Assembly: GCA_020622165.1 (NCBI GenBank)
Contig: JACNMN010000002.1
Location: 434,001 to 498,000 of the forward strand
DNA length: 64,000 bases
Source of the DNA: Boseongicola sp. H5
Lineage (GTDB): Bacteria > Pseudomonadota > Alphaproteobacteria > Rhodobacterales > Rhodobacteraceae
Reading direction: 5' to 3'
Each line of letters opens with the position of its first letter. The stretch's first letter is position 1. Of this stretch, positions 27,580 through 37,976 are shown piece by piece. The translations under genes were made by a program, and so were the position numbers. Under the pieces are notes generated by a model. It made no database searches, was not told the DNA's origin, and saw only the letters and a program-made list of their open reading frames with translations.

Positions 27580-28753
27580 CTATGTTGGAAAACTGGGTTC
27601 CCGCATTCGCGTCGGGCTTCGACCAGTCGCGCTTCACGCCGATCATCAACACCACATTCTTGGCCACATAGATCGACGAATAGGTGCCCACGATCACGCC
27701 CCAGAAGATCGCGAAGACGAAACCGCGGATCACGTCGCCACCCAGGATCAGCAGCGCCAGAAGCGCCAGAAGCGTCGTTCCGCTGGTCATCAGGGTCCGG
27801 CTCAGGGTTTCGTTCGCGCTCAGGTTCATCACGTCCTGCAACGGCATTTTCTTGTATTTCCGCAGGTTTTCCCGCAGCCGGTCGAAGATCACCACCGTGT
27901 CGTTGATCGAATAGCCGATGATCGTCAAAAGCGCCGCGATGGTCGCCAGATCGAAGCGGATCTGAAGCAGGCTGAACACCCCGATCGTCAGCACCACATC
28001 ATGGATCAGCGCCGCCACCGCGCCCAACGAGAACTGCCATTCGAAGCGCAGCCAGATATAGATCAAGATCGCCGCCAGAGAGACACCCACCGCCAGCAGG
28101 GCGGTCATGATCAGCTCGCCCGACACTTTCGGCCCGACGCTTTCCACCGAGGGGAAGGTCATCCCGTCATAGGCGAAGGACACGCCCGATCCGGTTGGCT
28201 GGTCGGTGCCCAGCACATCCACGATCTGTTGCCAGCTTCCCACCGGCAAACCCGCCGGAAGCCGCAGGGCGGAGGTGTCCCCGGTGGAGATTTCGGCCGC
28301 GATGCCGGCGTCCGCCAGCGCGGCGGCCGCGGCCTCCTGCGTCCATGTTCCGGTGTCGAAGGAGACCGACAGGGCGCCCCCGAAGGCCGATCCAAGCGCC
28401 TCCTCCACGGCGTTCACCGTGTCCGCCGCCACGCTTTCCTGCCCTTCCTGGGCCTGGATGCGCACCATCGCCACGTTGCGGCCCGCCTCGAAGGTCGGGT
28501 CGAACACTTCGGTGATCGCGACATCGCCAAGGCCGAGCGGTTCCAGCGCGGCGCGGTAATCGGCCACCACCACCTCCTGGCTGCTTTCCACGCGCAACGT
28601 GGTGCCGCCCAGGAAGTCGATCCCGAAATTCAGCCCCATGGCCAGCCAGATACCGATCGACAGCACCATGGCCACGACCGACGCCCCGAAGGTCGCGCGG
28701 GCATATCGGAAGAAGTTGAAATTCGTCTCGTTGGGAACCAGGCGCAGGCGCAT
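27572..28753 (-). CDS. secF: Protein translocase subunit SecF
   Basis: 393 residues, longer than the ~310 of E. coli SecF. TM1 near 22-40 is followed by FGIDFLGGTTLRVE, a large periplasmic domain, and five TM helices with GYSINDTVVIFDRLRENLRK near residue 285. With SecD and YajC it uses the proton gradient to pull proteins through SecYEG. Extra length is in the periplasmic domain (about 60-190). Only 4 bp from secD. Confidence 0.96.
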   Translation of the reverse strand: MRLRLVPNETNFNFFRYARATFGASVVAMVLSIGIWLAMGLNFGIDFLGGTTLRVESSQEVVVADYRAALEPLGLGDVAITEVFDPTFEAGRNVAMVRIQAQEGQESVAADTVNAVEEALGSAFGGALSVSFDTGTWTQEAAAAALADAGIAAEISTGDTSALRLPAGLPVGSWQQIVDVLGTDQPTGSGVSFAYDGMTFPSVESVGPKVSGELIMTALLAVGVSLAAILIYIWLRFEWQFSLGAVAALIHDVVLTIGVFSLLQIRFDLATIAALLTIIGYSINDTVVIFDRLRENLRKYKKMPLQDVMNLSANETLSRTLMTSGTTLLALLALLILGGDVIRGFVFAIFWGVIVGTYSSIYVAKNVVLMIGVKRDWSKPDANAGTQFSNIDA

Positions 28754-28757
28754 CTTG

Positions 28758-30425
28758 TCAGACCTCGATTGTCTTGGGACGCCGGCGGTCGAACCAGGTC
28801 ACGATCAGCAGGCGGGTGACGTAAATGGCCGTGAAGACCGATGTCATGATCCCGATGCCCAGGGTCACCGAAAATCCCCGCACCGGGCCCGAGCCAAGCG
28901 TGAACAGGATCACGGCGATGATGAAGGTCGTCAGGTTGGCGTCGATGATCGCGCTCAGCGCGCGGCTGTATCCCAGCTCGATCGCGCGGGCGGGGCCCTT
29001 GGCCGTCTTCAGCTCCTCCCGGATCCGCTCGAAGACCAGCACATTGGCATCCACCGCCATCCCGATGGTCAGCACGATCCCGGCGATCCCCGGCAGGGTC
29101 AGCGTCGCCCCGATCAGCGACAGGATCCCGAAGATGAGGCCCACATTCAGGATCAGCGCGACGCTCGCGAAAATCCCGAACAGCCCGTAGCTCAGCACCA
29201 TGAAGACCAGCACCCCGGCAAAGGCCACCAGCGCCGCGATCTCGCCTGCCGCGATACTGTCGGCACCCAGTTCCGGCCCGATGGTCCGCTCTTCGAGGAA
29301 GGTCATCTCCGCCGGCAACGCACCCGCCCGCAGCAGCACCGCCAGATCGGTGGATTGCTGCACGTTGAAATTCCCGGTGATCTGCCCCGACCCGCCGGTG
29401 ATCGCCTGCCGGATCGTGGGCGCGGAAATCACCTCGTCATCCAGAACGATGGCAAAGGGCGCGCCCACATTGGCGGCGGTGTATTCGCCGAAGGCGCGCG
29501 CGCCGTTGGGGTTGAACCGGAACGTCACGCTCGGCTGGCCGGTCTGCGCATCGAAGGCGGGCTGCGCGTCGACCAGATCGTCGCCGGTCACCACGGGCGT
29601 CTGCTCCAGAATGTAGTACACGCCCTCCTCGTCCAGCGACGGCAGGACCATCTGGCGGGACCCGGGCACCTCGTCGGCCGATCCCGCACGCCCCACGACC
29701 GGGTGGAATGTCAGCCGCGCGGTCGTGCCGATCAGCAGCTTCAGCTCCTCCGCCGACCCGATGCCCGGCACCTGGATCAGGATCCGCCGGTCCCCCTGCC
29801 GCTGGATCGTCGGCTCCCGCGTGCCCACCTCGTCCACCCGGCGGCGGACGATCTCCACCGATTGCTGCATGGTCCGGTCATTGGTCGCCTGCTGCTCGGC
29901 CGCGCTCAGCGTCACGATCAGCACGTCGTTCTCGCCACGTACGTCCAGCGTGCTCTGGGCGATGCCGGTCAGGCTGACCACGGGCTGCGCCACCGCGCGC
30001 ACCGCGGCCACCGCCGCCGCCATCCCCTCGGGCTGGGAGATCTGTACCCGCAACTCGCCTGGGGGCGCCTCCTGCCGGCGGATCGTGCCCACCACGTCGC
30101 GCTCCAGCCTCAGCGCGTCGCGCACCTCGGGCCACAGCGCATCCATCCGCTGCTCATAGACATCCTCGACCCGCACCTCGGCCAGCAGATGCGCGCCGCC
30201 GCGCAGATCCAGCCCCAGATTGACCAGCGTCCCGGGCAGGAACTCGGGCCAGCCGGCCCGATCCGCCTCCAGCGCGTCGGTGGTCGCCCCCGTCTCCTCG
30301 ATCACGGCCACCGCATCGTTGTGCCGCTCCACCCGGTCGTAAAACAGGTTCGGCATCGCCAGCGCGAGGCCGATCACGACCACGCCCCAGATCAGCACCC
30401 GGTTCCAGATGGGGATGTTCAGCAT
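28758..30425 (-). CDS. secD: Protein translocase subunit SecD
   Basis: 555 residues. N-terminal TM (about 9-27), then LGLDLRGGAHLLAEV, the P1 periplasmic domain, and C-terminal six-TM RND-like region with GMAVDANVLVFERIREEL near residue 472, the conserved Asp in TM4. Partner of SecF, the next gene. 25 bp after yajC. Confidence 0.97.
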   Translation of the reverse strand: MLNIPIWNRVLIWGVVVIGLALAMPNLFYDRVERHNDAVAVIEETGATTDALEADRAGWPEFLPGTLVNLGLDLRGGAHLLAEVRVEDVYEQRMDALWPEVRDALRLERDVVGTIRRQEAPPGELRVQISQPEGMAAAVAAVRAVAQPVVSLTGIAQSTLDVRGENDVLIVTLSAAEQQATNDRTMQQSVEIVRRRVDEVGTREPTIQRQGDRRILIQVPGIGSAEELKLLIGTTARLTFHPVVGRAGSADEVPGSRQMVLPSLDEEGVYYILEQTPVVTGDDLVDAQPAFDAQTGQPSVTFRFNPNGARAFGEYTAANVGAPFAIVLDDEVISAPTIRQAITGGSGQITGNFNVQQSTDLAVLLRAGALPAEMTFLEERTIGPELGADSIAAGEIAALVAFAGVLVFMVLSYGLFGIFASVALILNVGLIFGILSLIGATLTLPGIAGIVLTIGMAVDANVLVFERIREELKTAKGPARAIELGYSRALSAIIDANLTTFIIAVILFTLGSGPVRGFSVTLGIGIMTSVFTAIYVTRLLIVTWFDRRRPKTIEV

Positions 30426-30450
30426 CGCGGGCGGCTCCCAGAACGAATGA

Positions 30451-30738
30451 TCAGGCCTTCTCGGCGGGTTCGGTCTTGGAAACGACCTGCGCGATGGTCG
30501 GGCGCGCCACGCGCACCTTCACACCCTCGGCGATCTCCACCTCGATCTCGCTGTCATCCTTGACCTTGGTCACCTTGCCATAGAGCCCGCCCTGGGTGAT
30601 CACCTGATCGCCGCGGCGCAACCCGGCAACCATCGCCTGATGCTCCTTCACCTTCTTCTGCTGTGGCCGGATCAACAGGAAATACATGATCGCGAAGATC
30701 AGGATCAGGGGGAGAAACTGGGCGAAAGCGCTGTCCAT
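30451..30738 (-). CDS. yajC: SecDF-associated protein YajC
   Basis: 95 residues from the ATG at 30738, preceded by AGAGGACCGTCC. One N-terminal TM (PLILIFAIMYFLLIRPQQKK, about 9-28) then a soluble region with the family motif GDQVITQGGLYGKVTKV. First gene of the translocase operon. A longer frame to 30891 lacks a ribosome site. Confidence 0.95.
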   Translation of the reverse strand: MDSAFAQFLPLILIFAIMYFLLIRPQQKKVKEHQAMVAGLRRGDQVITQGGLYGKVTKVKDDSEIEVEIAEGVKVRVARPTIAQVVSKTEPAEKA

Positions 30739-30947
30739 GGACGGTCCTCTTGTCGGGTCATGCGGGGCTACCCGCTTGGGTCTGGCGGGCCATCCCGCGA
30801 AATCGGCGGCACGATACGGGTGGGCGCGGACGAAGGCAATGGCCCGCGCCCCCGCGATTTCCGGTTTCCCTGCATCGGCCTTCTGCGGCATATGGGAAGG
30901 AGGGGACCGATGGCAACCGGGAAAGACGTTTTGGATCGGGGGATCTG

Positions 30948-32588
30948 ATGGACGGAAACAGCGAAACCGCCGCGGCGTCGGGCCTTGGCCGGCTCTGGCA
31001 AGGCCTGTCCTCGGGAGAGCAGATCGCCACCCTCATCATCCTGACTGCACTGGTCATCCTCCTTCTCTATATCTGGGCCGACCGCGCGCGGGCGGATGCG
31101 ACGGGCGCCTCCCGCCTCGTCGGCTGGATCGGCATCCGCGACCTTGCGCCATGGCAGGCGAGGATCCTCGGGATTGTCTTCCTCGCCTTCGCGGTGCTCT
31201 TCTTCCTTGCCCTTCTCACATCCTTCCTTGTGGTGGGCGGGGTTTTCCTCGCGGGCTTTTCCGGCACCACGCCCGCCCAATCTCTCGGCCTCGGCGCGCT
31301 CCTCGTCGCGCTGCTCGGCGCGCCCTTCCTGATCTGGCGCAGCGTGGTGGCGCAGAAAACCGTAGATGTCACCGAACAGGGCCTGATCACCGACCGGATC
31401 AACGCCGCCGTGGCCAGTCTGGGCGAGGAGAAAACCCGCGGCACCGGCGATGCGGTCGAAACGGTCCCCAATATGGAGGTCCGTATCGGCGCGATCTACG
31501 CGCTGGAACGCATCGCCCGCGAAAACCTCGATTTCCATGTCCAGATCATGGAGATCCTCTGCGCCTATATCCGCGAAAACAGCCCGGCGGCCAGCGCCGA
31601 ACCGCTGCACATGCCCGAGATGCCGGAAGATGACGTGGAGACTCCACGCGAGGCGTGGGAACGCTGGAAGCAGGGCTATGAAGACGAGAGCGGCGCGTGG
31701 CACGATGGCCTTCTCCAAGCGCTTGAAAATCTCCGAAGCCGGATCAAACCCCGCACCGACATCCAGACAGCTCTGGAGGTTCTGGGCCGCCGCACCAAGG
31801 CGCAGCGTAGCCGGGAGGCCGGCTGGCCCGATCCGAAACAGGACGGGGTTTTTGTATACGATAAGAGGTTTCCAGAACCATCAGCCATTTCCAGCAGATA
31901 CTGGGCCGGTTTCTTCGCGCTTATGCGGGAAAGGAGAAATGAGCTAAGGCAGTATGCGGGCTATCGGCCCGATCTCCGCAACACCAATCTGCAAGACTAC
32001 GATTTACGCGAACTCGAACTGAACGGGTTTCGCCTTTCCTGCGCAATGATGCAGGGCGCCCGCCTTTCTGATACTAAGTTGGGCGGCGCGTATCTCTGGG
32101 GTGTGGATATGCTGGGTGCCAGGGCTAAGCAATGCTACATGCAATCGGCCAGGCTACAAAAGGCAAAGATGTGCGGGGTGACCTTGATCGATGCTCAAAT
32201 GCAAGAGGCAAGCCTGCAAGATGCCGAAATGCATGGGGCGGACGTTACGGCTGCTCAGATGCAATGGACGCAGATGCAAGGAACGAACCTCCGCCAGGCG
32301 AAAATGGAAGGGGTGGACCTCAGCGGGGCGCAGATGTCAGAAGACACAAACCTCACCGCAGCTACTCTTCGAGGGGCTGCAGTGAGGTTGGTGGATGAGA
32401 CGACTTCAGCACAATTGCGCCAGCATTGGCCGGACATCTTCGCCGATGGCTCCGTTCCAGTCCCGCCGGAAGAGCGCCCGGCCCATTGGCCCGCCTTCGA
32501 AATGGACAACGACGAGTTCCTCGCCGAATGGCGCGAATGGCAGGCCGACCCCGACGCCTACACCCCGCCCGATCCTCCCGCGCGCTGA
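30948..32588 (+). CDS. Membrane-anchored pentapeptide-repeat protein
   Basis: 546 residues from ATG 30948, with GGGGGATC before it. TM segments near 27-45, 73-95 and 100-118; then a cytoplasmic helical region with RIGAIYALERIARENLDFHVQIMEILCAYI near 180-209, and a pentapeptide-repeat stretch (about 355-470) rich in Met and Gln (AQMQEASLQDAEMHGADV). The repeat forms a right-handed beta-helix. The helical domain plus repeats recurs in many uncharacterised membrane proteins; function unknown. GC drops in the repeat region. It is inserted between yajC and serS and is followed directly by the 11-bp iteron array A. Confidence 0.85.
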   Translation: MDGNSETAAASGLGRLWQGLSSGEQIATLIILTALVILLLYIWADRARADATGASRLVGWIGIRDLAPWQARILGIVFLAFAVLFFLALLTSFLVVGGVFLAGFSGTTPAQSLGLGALLVALLGAPFLIWRSVVAQKTVDVTEQGLITDRINAAVASLGEEKTRGTGDAVETVPNMEVRIGAIYALERIARENLDFHVQIMEILCAYIRENSPAASAEPLHMPEMPEDDVETPREAWERWKQGYEDESGAWHDGLLQALENLRSRIKPRTDIQTALEVLGRRTKAQRSREAGWPDPKQDGVFVYDKRFPEPSAISSRYWAGFFALMRERRNELRQYAGYRPDLRNTNLQDYDLRELELNGFRLSCAMMQGARLSDTKLGGAYLWGVDMLGARAKQCYMQSARLQKAKMCGVTLIDAQMQEASLQDAEMHGADVTAAQMQWTQMQGTNLRQAKMEGVDLSGAQMSEDTNLTAATLRGAAVRLVDETTSAQLRQHWPDIFADGSVPVPPEERPAHWPAFEMDNDEFLAEWREWQADPDAYTPPDPPAR

Positions 32589-32598
32589 CCCGCGTCTT

Positions 32599-32639
32599 GG
32601 ATATACCGGTTATATACCGCGGATATACCGGGTCTATAT
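32599..32639. repeat. 11-bp phased direct repeats, copy A (before serS)
   Basis: Three copies of ATATACCG start exactly 11 bp apart (32601, 32612, 32623), ending in GGTCTATAT. 38 of 41 positions match copy B at 46639-46679. The array begins 10 bp after the pentapeptide-gene stop and ends 78 bp before serS. One-helical-turn spacing suggests a protein binding one face of the DNA, possibly at the serS promoter. Confidence 0.8.
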
Positions 32640-32717
32640 GCTCCATTTCCCCTTCAAACCCGCCGCCGGATCGGGCATACCCCGCCCGAACCACCTGCCC
32701 GACCAGAGGCCCGACCC

Positions 32718-34010
32718 ATGCACGATATCCGCGCCATCCGCGACAACCCGGACGCTTTCGATACCGCCCTCGCCCGCCGGGGTCTTGCGCCGCAATCGGC
32801 CGCCATTCTGGCGCTGGACGAGGCGCGCCGCGCCTGCATTCTGGCCGCCGAGACCGCGCTGGCCGACCGCAACGCGGCCTCAAAAGAGGTAGGCCGCGCC
32901 AAGGCCGGCGGCGATGAGGCGGAGTTCGAACGTCTCCGCGCGCTTGTAGCTGAAAAGAAAGAGGAAATCGCCCGTCTGGAGGAGGAGGCGAAGGCCAGGG
33001 ACGCGGCCCTGACCGAGGCGCTGGCGGCCCTGCCGAACCTGCCCTACGGCAGCGTGCCCGATGGCGAGGATGAGGACGATAACGAGGAGATCCGCCGCTG
33101 GGGCAGCCCGCGCAATTTCAGCTTCACGCCGAAGGAGCATTACCAGCTGGCGGCCACGCAGGACGGCATGGATTTCGAGACGGCGGCCAAGCTGTCGGGC
33201 AGCCGGTTCGTGCTCCTGAACGGCGCCGTCGCCCGTCTGCACCGGGCCCTGGCGCAGTTCATGCTCGACACCCACACAACCGAAAACGGCCTCACCGAAG
33301 TCAACGCCCCCGTCCTCGTCCGCGACGAAATGATGTATGGCACCGGGCAGTTGCCCAAGTTCGGCGAGGACAGCTATCAGACCACCAATGGCTGGTGGCT
33401 GATCCCCACTTCCGAGGTCAGCCTGACGAATATCGTCAACGACACGATCATCGAGGAAGATTATCTGCCGCGCCGCTATACCGCGCATTCGCTCTGCTTC
33501 CGGTCCGAGGCCGGCAGCGCGGGCCGCGACACTTCCGGCATGCTCCGCCAGCACCAGTTCGAGAAGGTGGAGATGGTCTCCATCACCCATCCCGATCATT
33601 CCGATGCGGAGCTGGAGCGCATGACCGGATGCGCCGAAGGCATCCTTGAAAAACTCGGCCTGCCCTACCGCACGGTGATCCTGTGCACCGGCGATATGGG
33701 GTTCGGGGCGCGCCGCACCCACGATATCGAGGTGTGGTTGCCCGGGCAGAACACCTATCGGGAGATCAGTTCCTGCTCCACCTGCGGCGATTTTCAGGCC
33801 CGGCGCATGAATGCCCGCTTCCGCCCCGCGGGCGGCGGCAAACCCGAGTTCGTGCATACGCTGAACGGCTCCGGCCTTGCCGTGGGCCGCACCCTCATCG
33901 CCGTGCTGGAAAACTGGCAGGAGGAGGATGGCTCCGTCACGCTGCCCGCAGCCCTCCATCCCTATCTGGGCGGCAAAACCCGTATCGACGCGGAGGGACA
34001 TCTTGTCTGA
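32718..34010 (+). CDS. serS: Seryl-tRNA synthetase
   Basis: 430 residues. N-terminal coiled-coil arm (about 30-110, [20 protein letters not shown]) that grips the tRNA-Ser long arm, then the class II core with motif 2 ([25 protein letters not shown], near 260) and motif 3 ([16 protein letters not shown], near 382). Standard length. The 3' end overlaps the TspO-like gene by 8 bp. Confidence 0.97.
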   Translation: MHDIRAIRDNPDAFDTALARRGLAPQSAAILALDEARRACILAAETALADRNAASKEVGRAKAGGDEAEFERLRALVAEKKEEIARLEEEAKARDAALTEALAALPNLPYGSVPDGEDEDDNEEIRRWGSPRNFSFTPKEHYQLAATQDGMDFETAAKLSGSRFVLLNGAVARLHRALAQFMLDTHTTENGLTEVNAPVLVRDEMMYGTGQLPKFGEDSYQTTNGWWLIPTSEVSLTNIVNDTIIEEDYLPRRYTAHSLCFRSEAGSAGRDTSGMLRQHQFEKVEMVSITHPDHSDAELERMTGCAEGILEKLGLPYRTVILCTGDMGFGARRTHDIEVWLPGQNTYREISSCSTCGDFQARRMNARFRPAGGGKPEFVHTLNGSGLAVGRTLIAVLENWQEEDGSVTLPAALHPYLGGKTRIDAEGHLV

Positions 34011-34749
34011 ACTGGAAAACCCCGACGACCCGCAGGACGGCGCCAAGCTGAAGGCGATCCTTCTGACCTGCGCCGCACTTGCCTTTGCCGCGGCCCCGCT
34101 GATGACGGAGCCCTTCATCGGCTTCGACCCGGAGCAGTTCCCCAACCCGACGCCGCCCCTCGCGCTGCAACCGGCGGGATATGCGTTTTCGATCTGGGGG
34201 GTTATCTATGCCTGGCTGATCGTCTCGGCGTTTTACGGCCTGATCAAGCGGGATACCGATCCGGGCTGGGACAGAACCCGCTGGCCGCTTTTCCTGAGCC
34301 TCGCGGTCGGGTCGGCCTGGATCGGCGTGGCGCTTCTCAACCCGCTGATCGCAACGGTTCTGATCTTCGTGATGATGGGCGGGGCGGTTCTGGCGATGGC
34401 CCGGGCGCCGATGGCGGATATGTGGCTTTGCGCAGCACCCATCGGGCTTTACGCGGGCTGGCTCACGGCGGCCAGTTTCGTGGCGGGCGCCACCACGCTC
34501 ACGGGCTGGACCGGGCTCGGCCCGGACGCCGCCAGCTGGATCGGCCTGATCGGCGTCGGCGCGCTTGGCCTTGCCATCCTGCGGCTTCGCCCGCCGGTCA
34601 CCTATGCGGTGGCGCTGGACTGGGCCCTCGTGGGTGTCGCGGTGTCTGTCTTCACAAGCCAGCCGCTCAACCTGCCCTTCGCGGTCGGGGTGATCCTGGC
34701 CTTTCTCGCCATCGCCCTCGGCTTTGCGCGCGGCCTGCGCCGGGGCTGA
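34003..34749 (+). CDS. TspO/tryptophan-rich sensory protein-like membrane protein
   Basis: 248 residues starting at TTG 34003, chosen because GGAGGGACATC lies right before it and it overlaps serS by 8 bp; no ATG fits. Seven or so TM helices (about 16-34, 52-77, 90-110, 113-130, 136-158, 164-185, 190-240) with [15 protein letters not shown] near residue 52, the TspO-like start. Larger than classical TspO (about 160 residues). Role unknown. Confidence 0.75.
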   Translation: MSELENPDDPQDGAKLKAILLTCAALAFAAAPLMTEPFIGFDPEQFPNPTPPLALQPAGYAFSIWGVIYAWLIVSAFYGLIKRDTDPGWDRTRWPLFLSLAVGSAWIGVALLNPLIATVLIFVMMGGAVLAMARAPMADMWLCAAPIGLYAGWLTAASFVAGATTLTGWTGLGPDAASWIGLIGVGALGLAILRLRPPVTYAVALDWALVGVAVSVFTSQPLNLPFAVGVILAFLAIALGFARGLRRG

Positions 34750-34905
34750 TCAAGGCGCAGGCCGCCGGGATGGCGCGGCCTGCATCTCTCAACTGCAACA
34801 CCTCACCGGCCGCGACCACCGCGCCGGCCTTCCGGCCTTTACCCCGCCCCATCGGAAAAGCTATTGCAGGCCAGAACACAGGCACCGCAGGATCAGGGGC
34901 AGCAG

Positions 34906-35691
34906 ATGCGCATTCTCATCACCAATGACGACGGCATCAACGCGCCCGGCCTGAAGGTGCTGGAGGCCATCGCCGCCGAGGTCGCCGGCCCCGATGGTGA
35001 GGTCTGGACCGTGGCGCCGGCCTTCGAGCAATCGGGCGTCGGCCACTGCATCTCATACGTCCACCCGACAATGATCGCCGAACTTGCGCCCCGCCGCTAC
35101 GCCGCCGAAGGCACGCCCGCCGATTGCGTTCTGGCCGGGCTCTACGATGTCCTGTCGGACAACCGGCCCGATCTGGTCCTCTCGGGCGTGAACAAGGGCA
35201 ATAACGCGGCCGAAAACGTGCTCTATTCCGGCACCATCGGCGGCGCGATGGAGGCCGCGCTGCAAGGCCTGCCCGCCATTGCGCTGTCGCAGTATTACGG
35301 CCCGGCCAACGCGCATCTGGACAACCCGTTCGAAGCCGCCGCCAGCCATGGCGCGGCCGTGATCCGCGCCCTTGTCGATCAGGGCCACTGGGACAAGGCC
35401 GATTACCGGATCTTCTACAATGTGAACTTCCCGCCCGCGCCTGCCGCCGATGTCCGGGGCCGCAAGGTCACCGCGCAGGGGTTCCGCACCGATACCGGGT
35501 TCGGCATGGCCCCTCACACGGCTCCGAACGGCCGGCGGTTTCTCTGGATCACGGGCGGGCCGCAGCATATTCCGACCGCACCCGGCACCGACGCCCACGC
35601 CAATCTGGAAGGTTACATCTCGATCACGCCGCTGCGCGCCGATCTGACCGCGCATGAGGCGCTGGACGATCTGAAGGCCGCCCTGGAATGA
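34906..35691 (+). CDS. surE: 5'/3'-nucleotidase SurE
   Basis: 261 residues. The metal site NDDG is at residues 7-10 ([15 protein letters not shown]), Ser in FEQSGVG near 43, and [20 protein letters not shown] near 90-110, all diagnostic of SurE. It dephosphorylates nucleoside monophosphates. ATG at 34906 with CAGGGGCAGCAG upstream. Followed by pcm after 7 bp, the classic stress-survival order. Confidence 0.96.
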   Translation: MRILITNDDGINAPGLKVLEAIAAEVAGPDGEVWTVAPAFEQSGVGHCISYVHPTMIAELAPRRYAAEGTPADCVLAGLYDVLSDNRPDLVLSGVNKGNNAAENVLYSGTIGGAMEAALQGLPAIALSQYYGPANAHLDNPFEAAASHGAAVIRALVDQGHWDKADYRIFYNVNFPPAPAADVRGRKVTAQGFRTDTGFGMAPHTAPNGRRFLWITGGPQHIPTAPGTDAHANLEGYISITPLRADLTAHEALDDLKAALE

Positions 35692-35698
35692 CCTGCCG

Positions 35699-36340
35699 AT
35701 GACCCTTGATGCCGAGCGCAAGATGCAGTTCCTCTTCGCCCTCCGCTCCAAGGGCGTCACCGATGCACGCACGCTCGACGCGATGGAAAAGGTGGACCGG
35801 GGCGAGTTCGTGCGCGGCCATTTCGAAACCCGCGCCTATGACGACATGCCGCTGCCCATTTCCTGCGGGCAGACGATCTCGCAACCCTCCGTAGTCGGGC
35901 TGATGACGCAGGCGCTCAACGTGCAGCCCCGCGACAAGGTGCTGGAGGTCGGCACCGGTTCGGGCTATCAGGCCGCAGTGCTCAGCCATCTGGCGCGACG
36001 GGTCTACAGCGTCGACCGGCACCGGACCCTGATCCGGGAAGCCGAGAAACGCCTTGCGGCGCAGGATATCCACAATGTGACGGTGATGACCGGCGATGGC
36101 TGTTTCGGCCTGCCCGAACAGGCCCCGTTCGACCGCATTCTGGTGACCGCCGCTGCCGAGGACCCGCCGGGCCCGCTTCTGGCGCAACTCAAGGAAGGCG
36201 GCATCATGGTCGTGCCCGTGGGGCAGTCCGACGCGATCCAGAGCCTGATCAAGGTCACCCGTGGCCCCGACGGGCTGCAGTATCACGAACTTCTGCCCGT
36301 CCGCTTCGTGCCGCTGATCGAAGGTGTCGCGCCCGACTGA
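35699..36340 (+). CDS. pcm: Protein-L-isoaspartate O-methyltransferase
   Basis: 213 residues. SAM-binding motif [20 protein letters not shown] (near 80-98), preceded by the PCMT helix [16 protein letters not shown]. It methylates isoaspartyl residues for protein repair. The chosen ATG at 35699 is 7 bp after the surE stop; the family N terminus aligns there. Confidence 0.96.
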   Translation: MTLDAERKMQFLFALRSKGVTDARTLDAMEKVDRGEFVRGHFETRAYDDMPLPISCGQTISQPSVVGLMTQALNVQPRDKVLEVGTGSGYQAAVLSHLARRVYSVDRHRTLIREAEKRLAAQDIHNVTVMTGDGCFGLPEQAPFDRILVTAAAEDPPGPLLAQLKEGGIMVVPVGQSDAIQSLIKVTRGPDGLQYHELLPVRFVPLIEGVAPD

Positions 36341-36469
36341 TGCGCACCGGGGCTGGCATTGACCCGCCATTGTGGTGTAAAACCTGACATAACGACGCGC
36401 GAGACCCCGGGCCAACCGGCGCAGACGCGCGCATATGGCGAACCGATCTTTTTGAGGATACCCCGAGCA

Positions 36470-37588
36470 ATGCCCGCCCCCAGACCTCTTCTGCTTGGCC
36501 TCTGCCTGCCGCTTCTGGCCGGCTGCGTCAGCAACAGCGCCGATTTCGATTTCGACTTCCGCGGCAATGCGATCGCGAACAGCGCACTGGACGCCGAAAC
36601 CGCCCCGCGCCCGGAACCCGATGCAAACGGGCTGATCACCTATCCGACCTATCAGGTCGCCGTTGCGCGCCGGGGCGACACGCTGTCCAGCGTCGCAAGC
36701 CGCCTCGGGCTCGATGCGCAGGAACTGGCGTCCTTCAACGGGCGCAACCTCGGCGACCCGCTGCGCGCGGGTGAAATCATCGCCCTGCCCCGCCGGGTCA
36801 GCCCCACCGGCATCGGGACGGACATCACCTCCATCGCATCCGCCGCCATCGACGAGGCCGATGCCAACCGCCCCGCGACACCCGTCGCCGTCCAGACCGG
36901 CGCGGAACCCGTGCGCCATCGCGTGACCCGTGGCGAAACCGCCTATTCCGTGGCCCGCCTCTACGGCGTTTCGGTGCGGGCGCTGGCCGAATGGAACGGG
37001 CTTGGCCCGGACCTCTCGGTGCGCGAAGGCCAGTTCCTGATCATTCCTCTGGTGATCCAGGAGGCCGGCGCGCTGAACGACGCGGGCGCGCCCGGCCAAT
37101 CGGTCACACCGGTCCCGCCATCGGCAGCGGACCCGCTGCCCGAGCCGATCACCACCGCGCCGCTTCCGGATGCGCCCGATCTCCGCGACACATCGCAACC
37201 GGCCGCCGCCCCGGCGCCGGCGCCGGCCCCCGCCGCCTCCAGCGCCCAGATGCAGCGCCCGGTGGCCGGTACGATCATCCGGCCCTTCTCCTCCAGCAAC
37301 GAGGGCATCGATATCGCCGCCGCAACCGGCACCGCGGTCCGCGCCGCGGCAGATGGCGAGGTGGCGGCGATCACCCGGGATACCGACCAGATCCCGATTC
37401 TCGTGATCCGCCATCCGAACAATCTTCTGACGGTCTACGCCAATATCCAGAACATCCGGGTCAGCCGCGGCGACCGGATCAGCCGGGGCCAGACCGTGGC
37501 CGATGTGGGCCCGGGCGACCCTGCCTTCCTGCATTTCGAGGTGCGGCGCGGGTTCGAAGCGGTCGACCCGACCGATTTCATCGACTGA
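36470..37588 (+). CDS. nlpD: NlpD-like lipoprotein with LysM and degenerate M23 domain
   Basis: 372 residues from ATG 36470. Lipobox LLAGC (Cys near residue 16) makes it an outer-membrane lipoprotein. Two LysM peptidoglycan-binding domains (about 60-105 and 147-192), a Pro/Ala linker, and a C-terminal M23-like domain (about 260-370). The catalytic HxxxD and HxH pattern is missing: the first site reads SSNEGIDIAA and the later one LTVYANI, so it is non-catalytic, like E. coli NlpD, and should activate a cell-wall amidase. The family order surE-pcm-nlpD supports the name. Confidence 0.92.
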   Translation: MPAPRPLLLGLCLPLLAGCVSNSADFDFDFRGNAIANSALDAETAPRPEPDANGLITYPTYQVAVARRGDTLSSVASRLGLDAQELASFNGRNLGDPLRAGEIIALPRRVSPTGIGTDITSIASAAIDEADANRPATPVAVQTGAEPVRHRVTRGETAYSVARLYGVSVRALAEWNGLGPDLSVREGQFLIIPLVIQEAGALNDAGAPGQSVTPVPPSAADPLPEPITTAPLPDAPDLRDTSQPAAAPAPAPAPAASSAQMQRPVAGTIIRPFSSSNEGIDIAAATGTAVRAAADGEVAAITRDTDQIPILVIRHPNNLLTVYANIQNIRVSRGDRISRGQTVADVGPGDPAFLHFEVRRGFEAVDPTDFID

Positions 37589-37976
37589 AGAGGAAACGGC
37601 CCGGCCCGGGCCTCGTCTCCCGCGCGCCCCGCCAGCCGAGGCCCGCACCCCCTGGCACAGGTATCCGGGGTGTGGGACCGTCGGGAAAACCGGCACCCGC
37701 CGGACGCCTCCGGCGGCCATATTTGCGGGATAGAGAAGACAGGACTTCAGGCGGAGACCGGCCCCCCGCGGCTATCCTTTCGGCTTCACCGGAGGGGCCT
37801 TCTCCATCCACGGTCATCGGCATGGCTGCCTGTACCGTGGCAAAATCCTAAGGTCGGGATCTTTTCCAAGGGTTAACGCGCCCCTTCTCTATCCCGCAAA
37901 TATGGCCGTCGGAGACATCTTCGCCCAAGAAGGGCCCCCGGAACGGGGGCGTGACGCGGGCGAACCCCGCCGCAGG
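37589..37976. other. Intergenic region holding repeat element R1
   Basis: 388 bases between convergent nlpD and bchJ. Most is occupied by the palindromic repeat at 37714-37908. No gene or clear T-run terminator is seen outside it. Confidence 0.6.
37714..37908. repeat. ~195-bp palindromic repeat element, copy R1
   Basis: Bounded by 25-bp perfect inverted repeats (37714-37738 and 37884-37908; core CCGCAAATATGGCCG), which continue imperfectly outward. Inside lies a hairpin (CCACGGT 37808-37814, ACCGTGG 37834-37840, 19-base loop CATCGGCATGGCTGCCTGT) and GGGTTAACGCG near 37870. A diverged copy lies at 41690-41883. No coding capacity, so it resembles a MITE/REP-type element. Confidence 0.8.
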
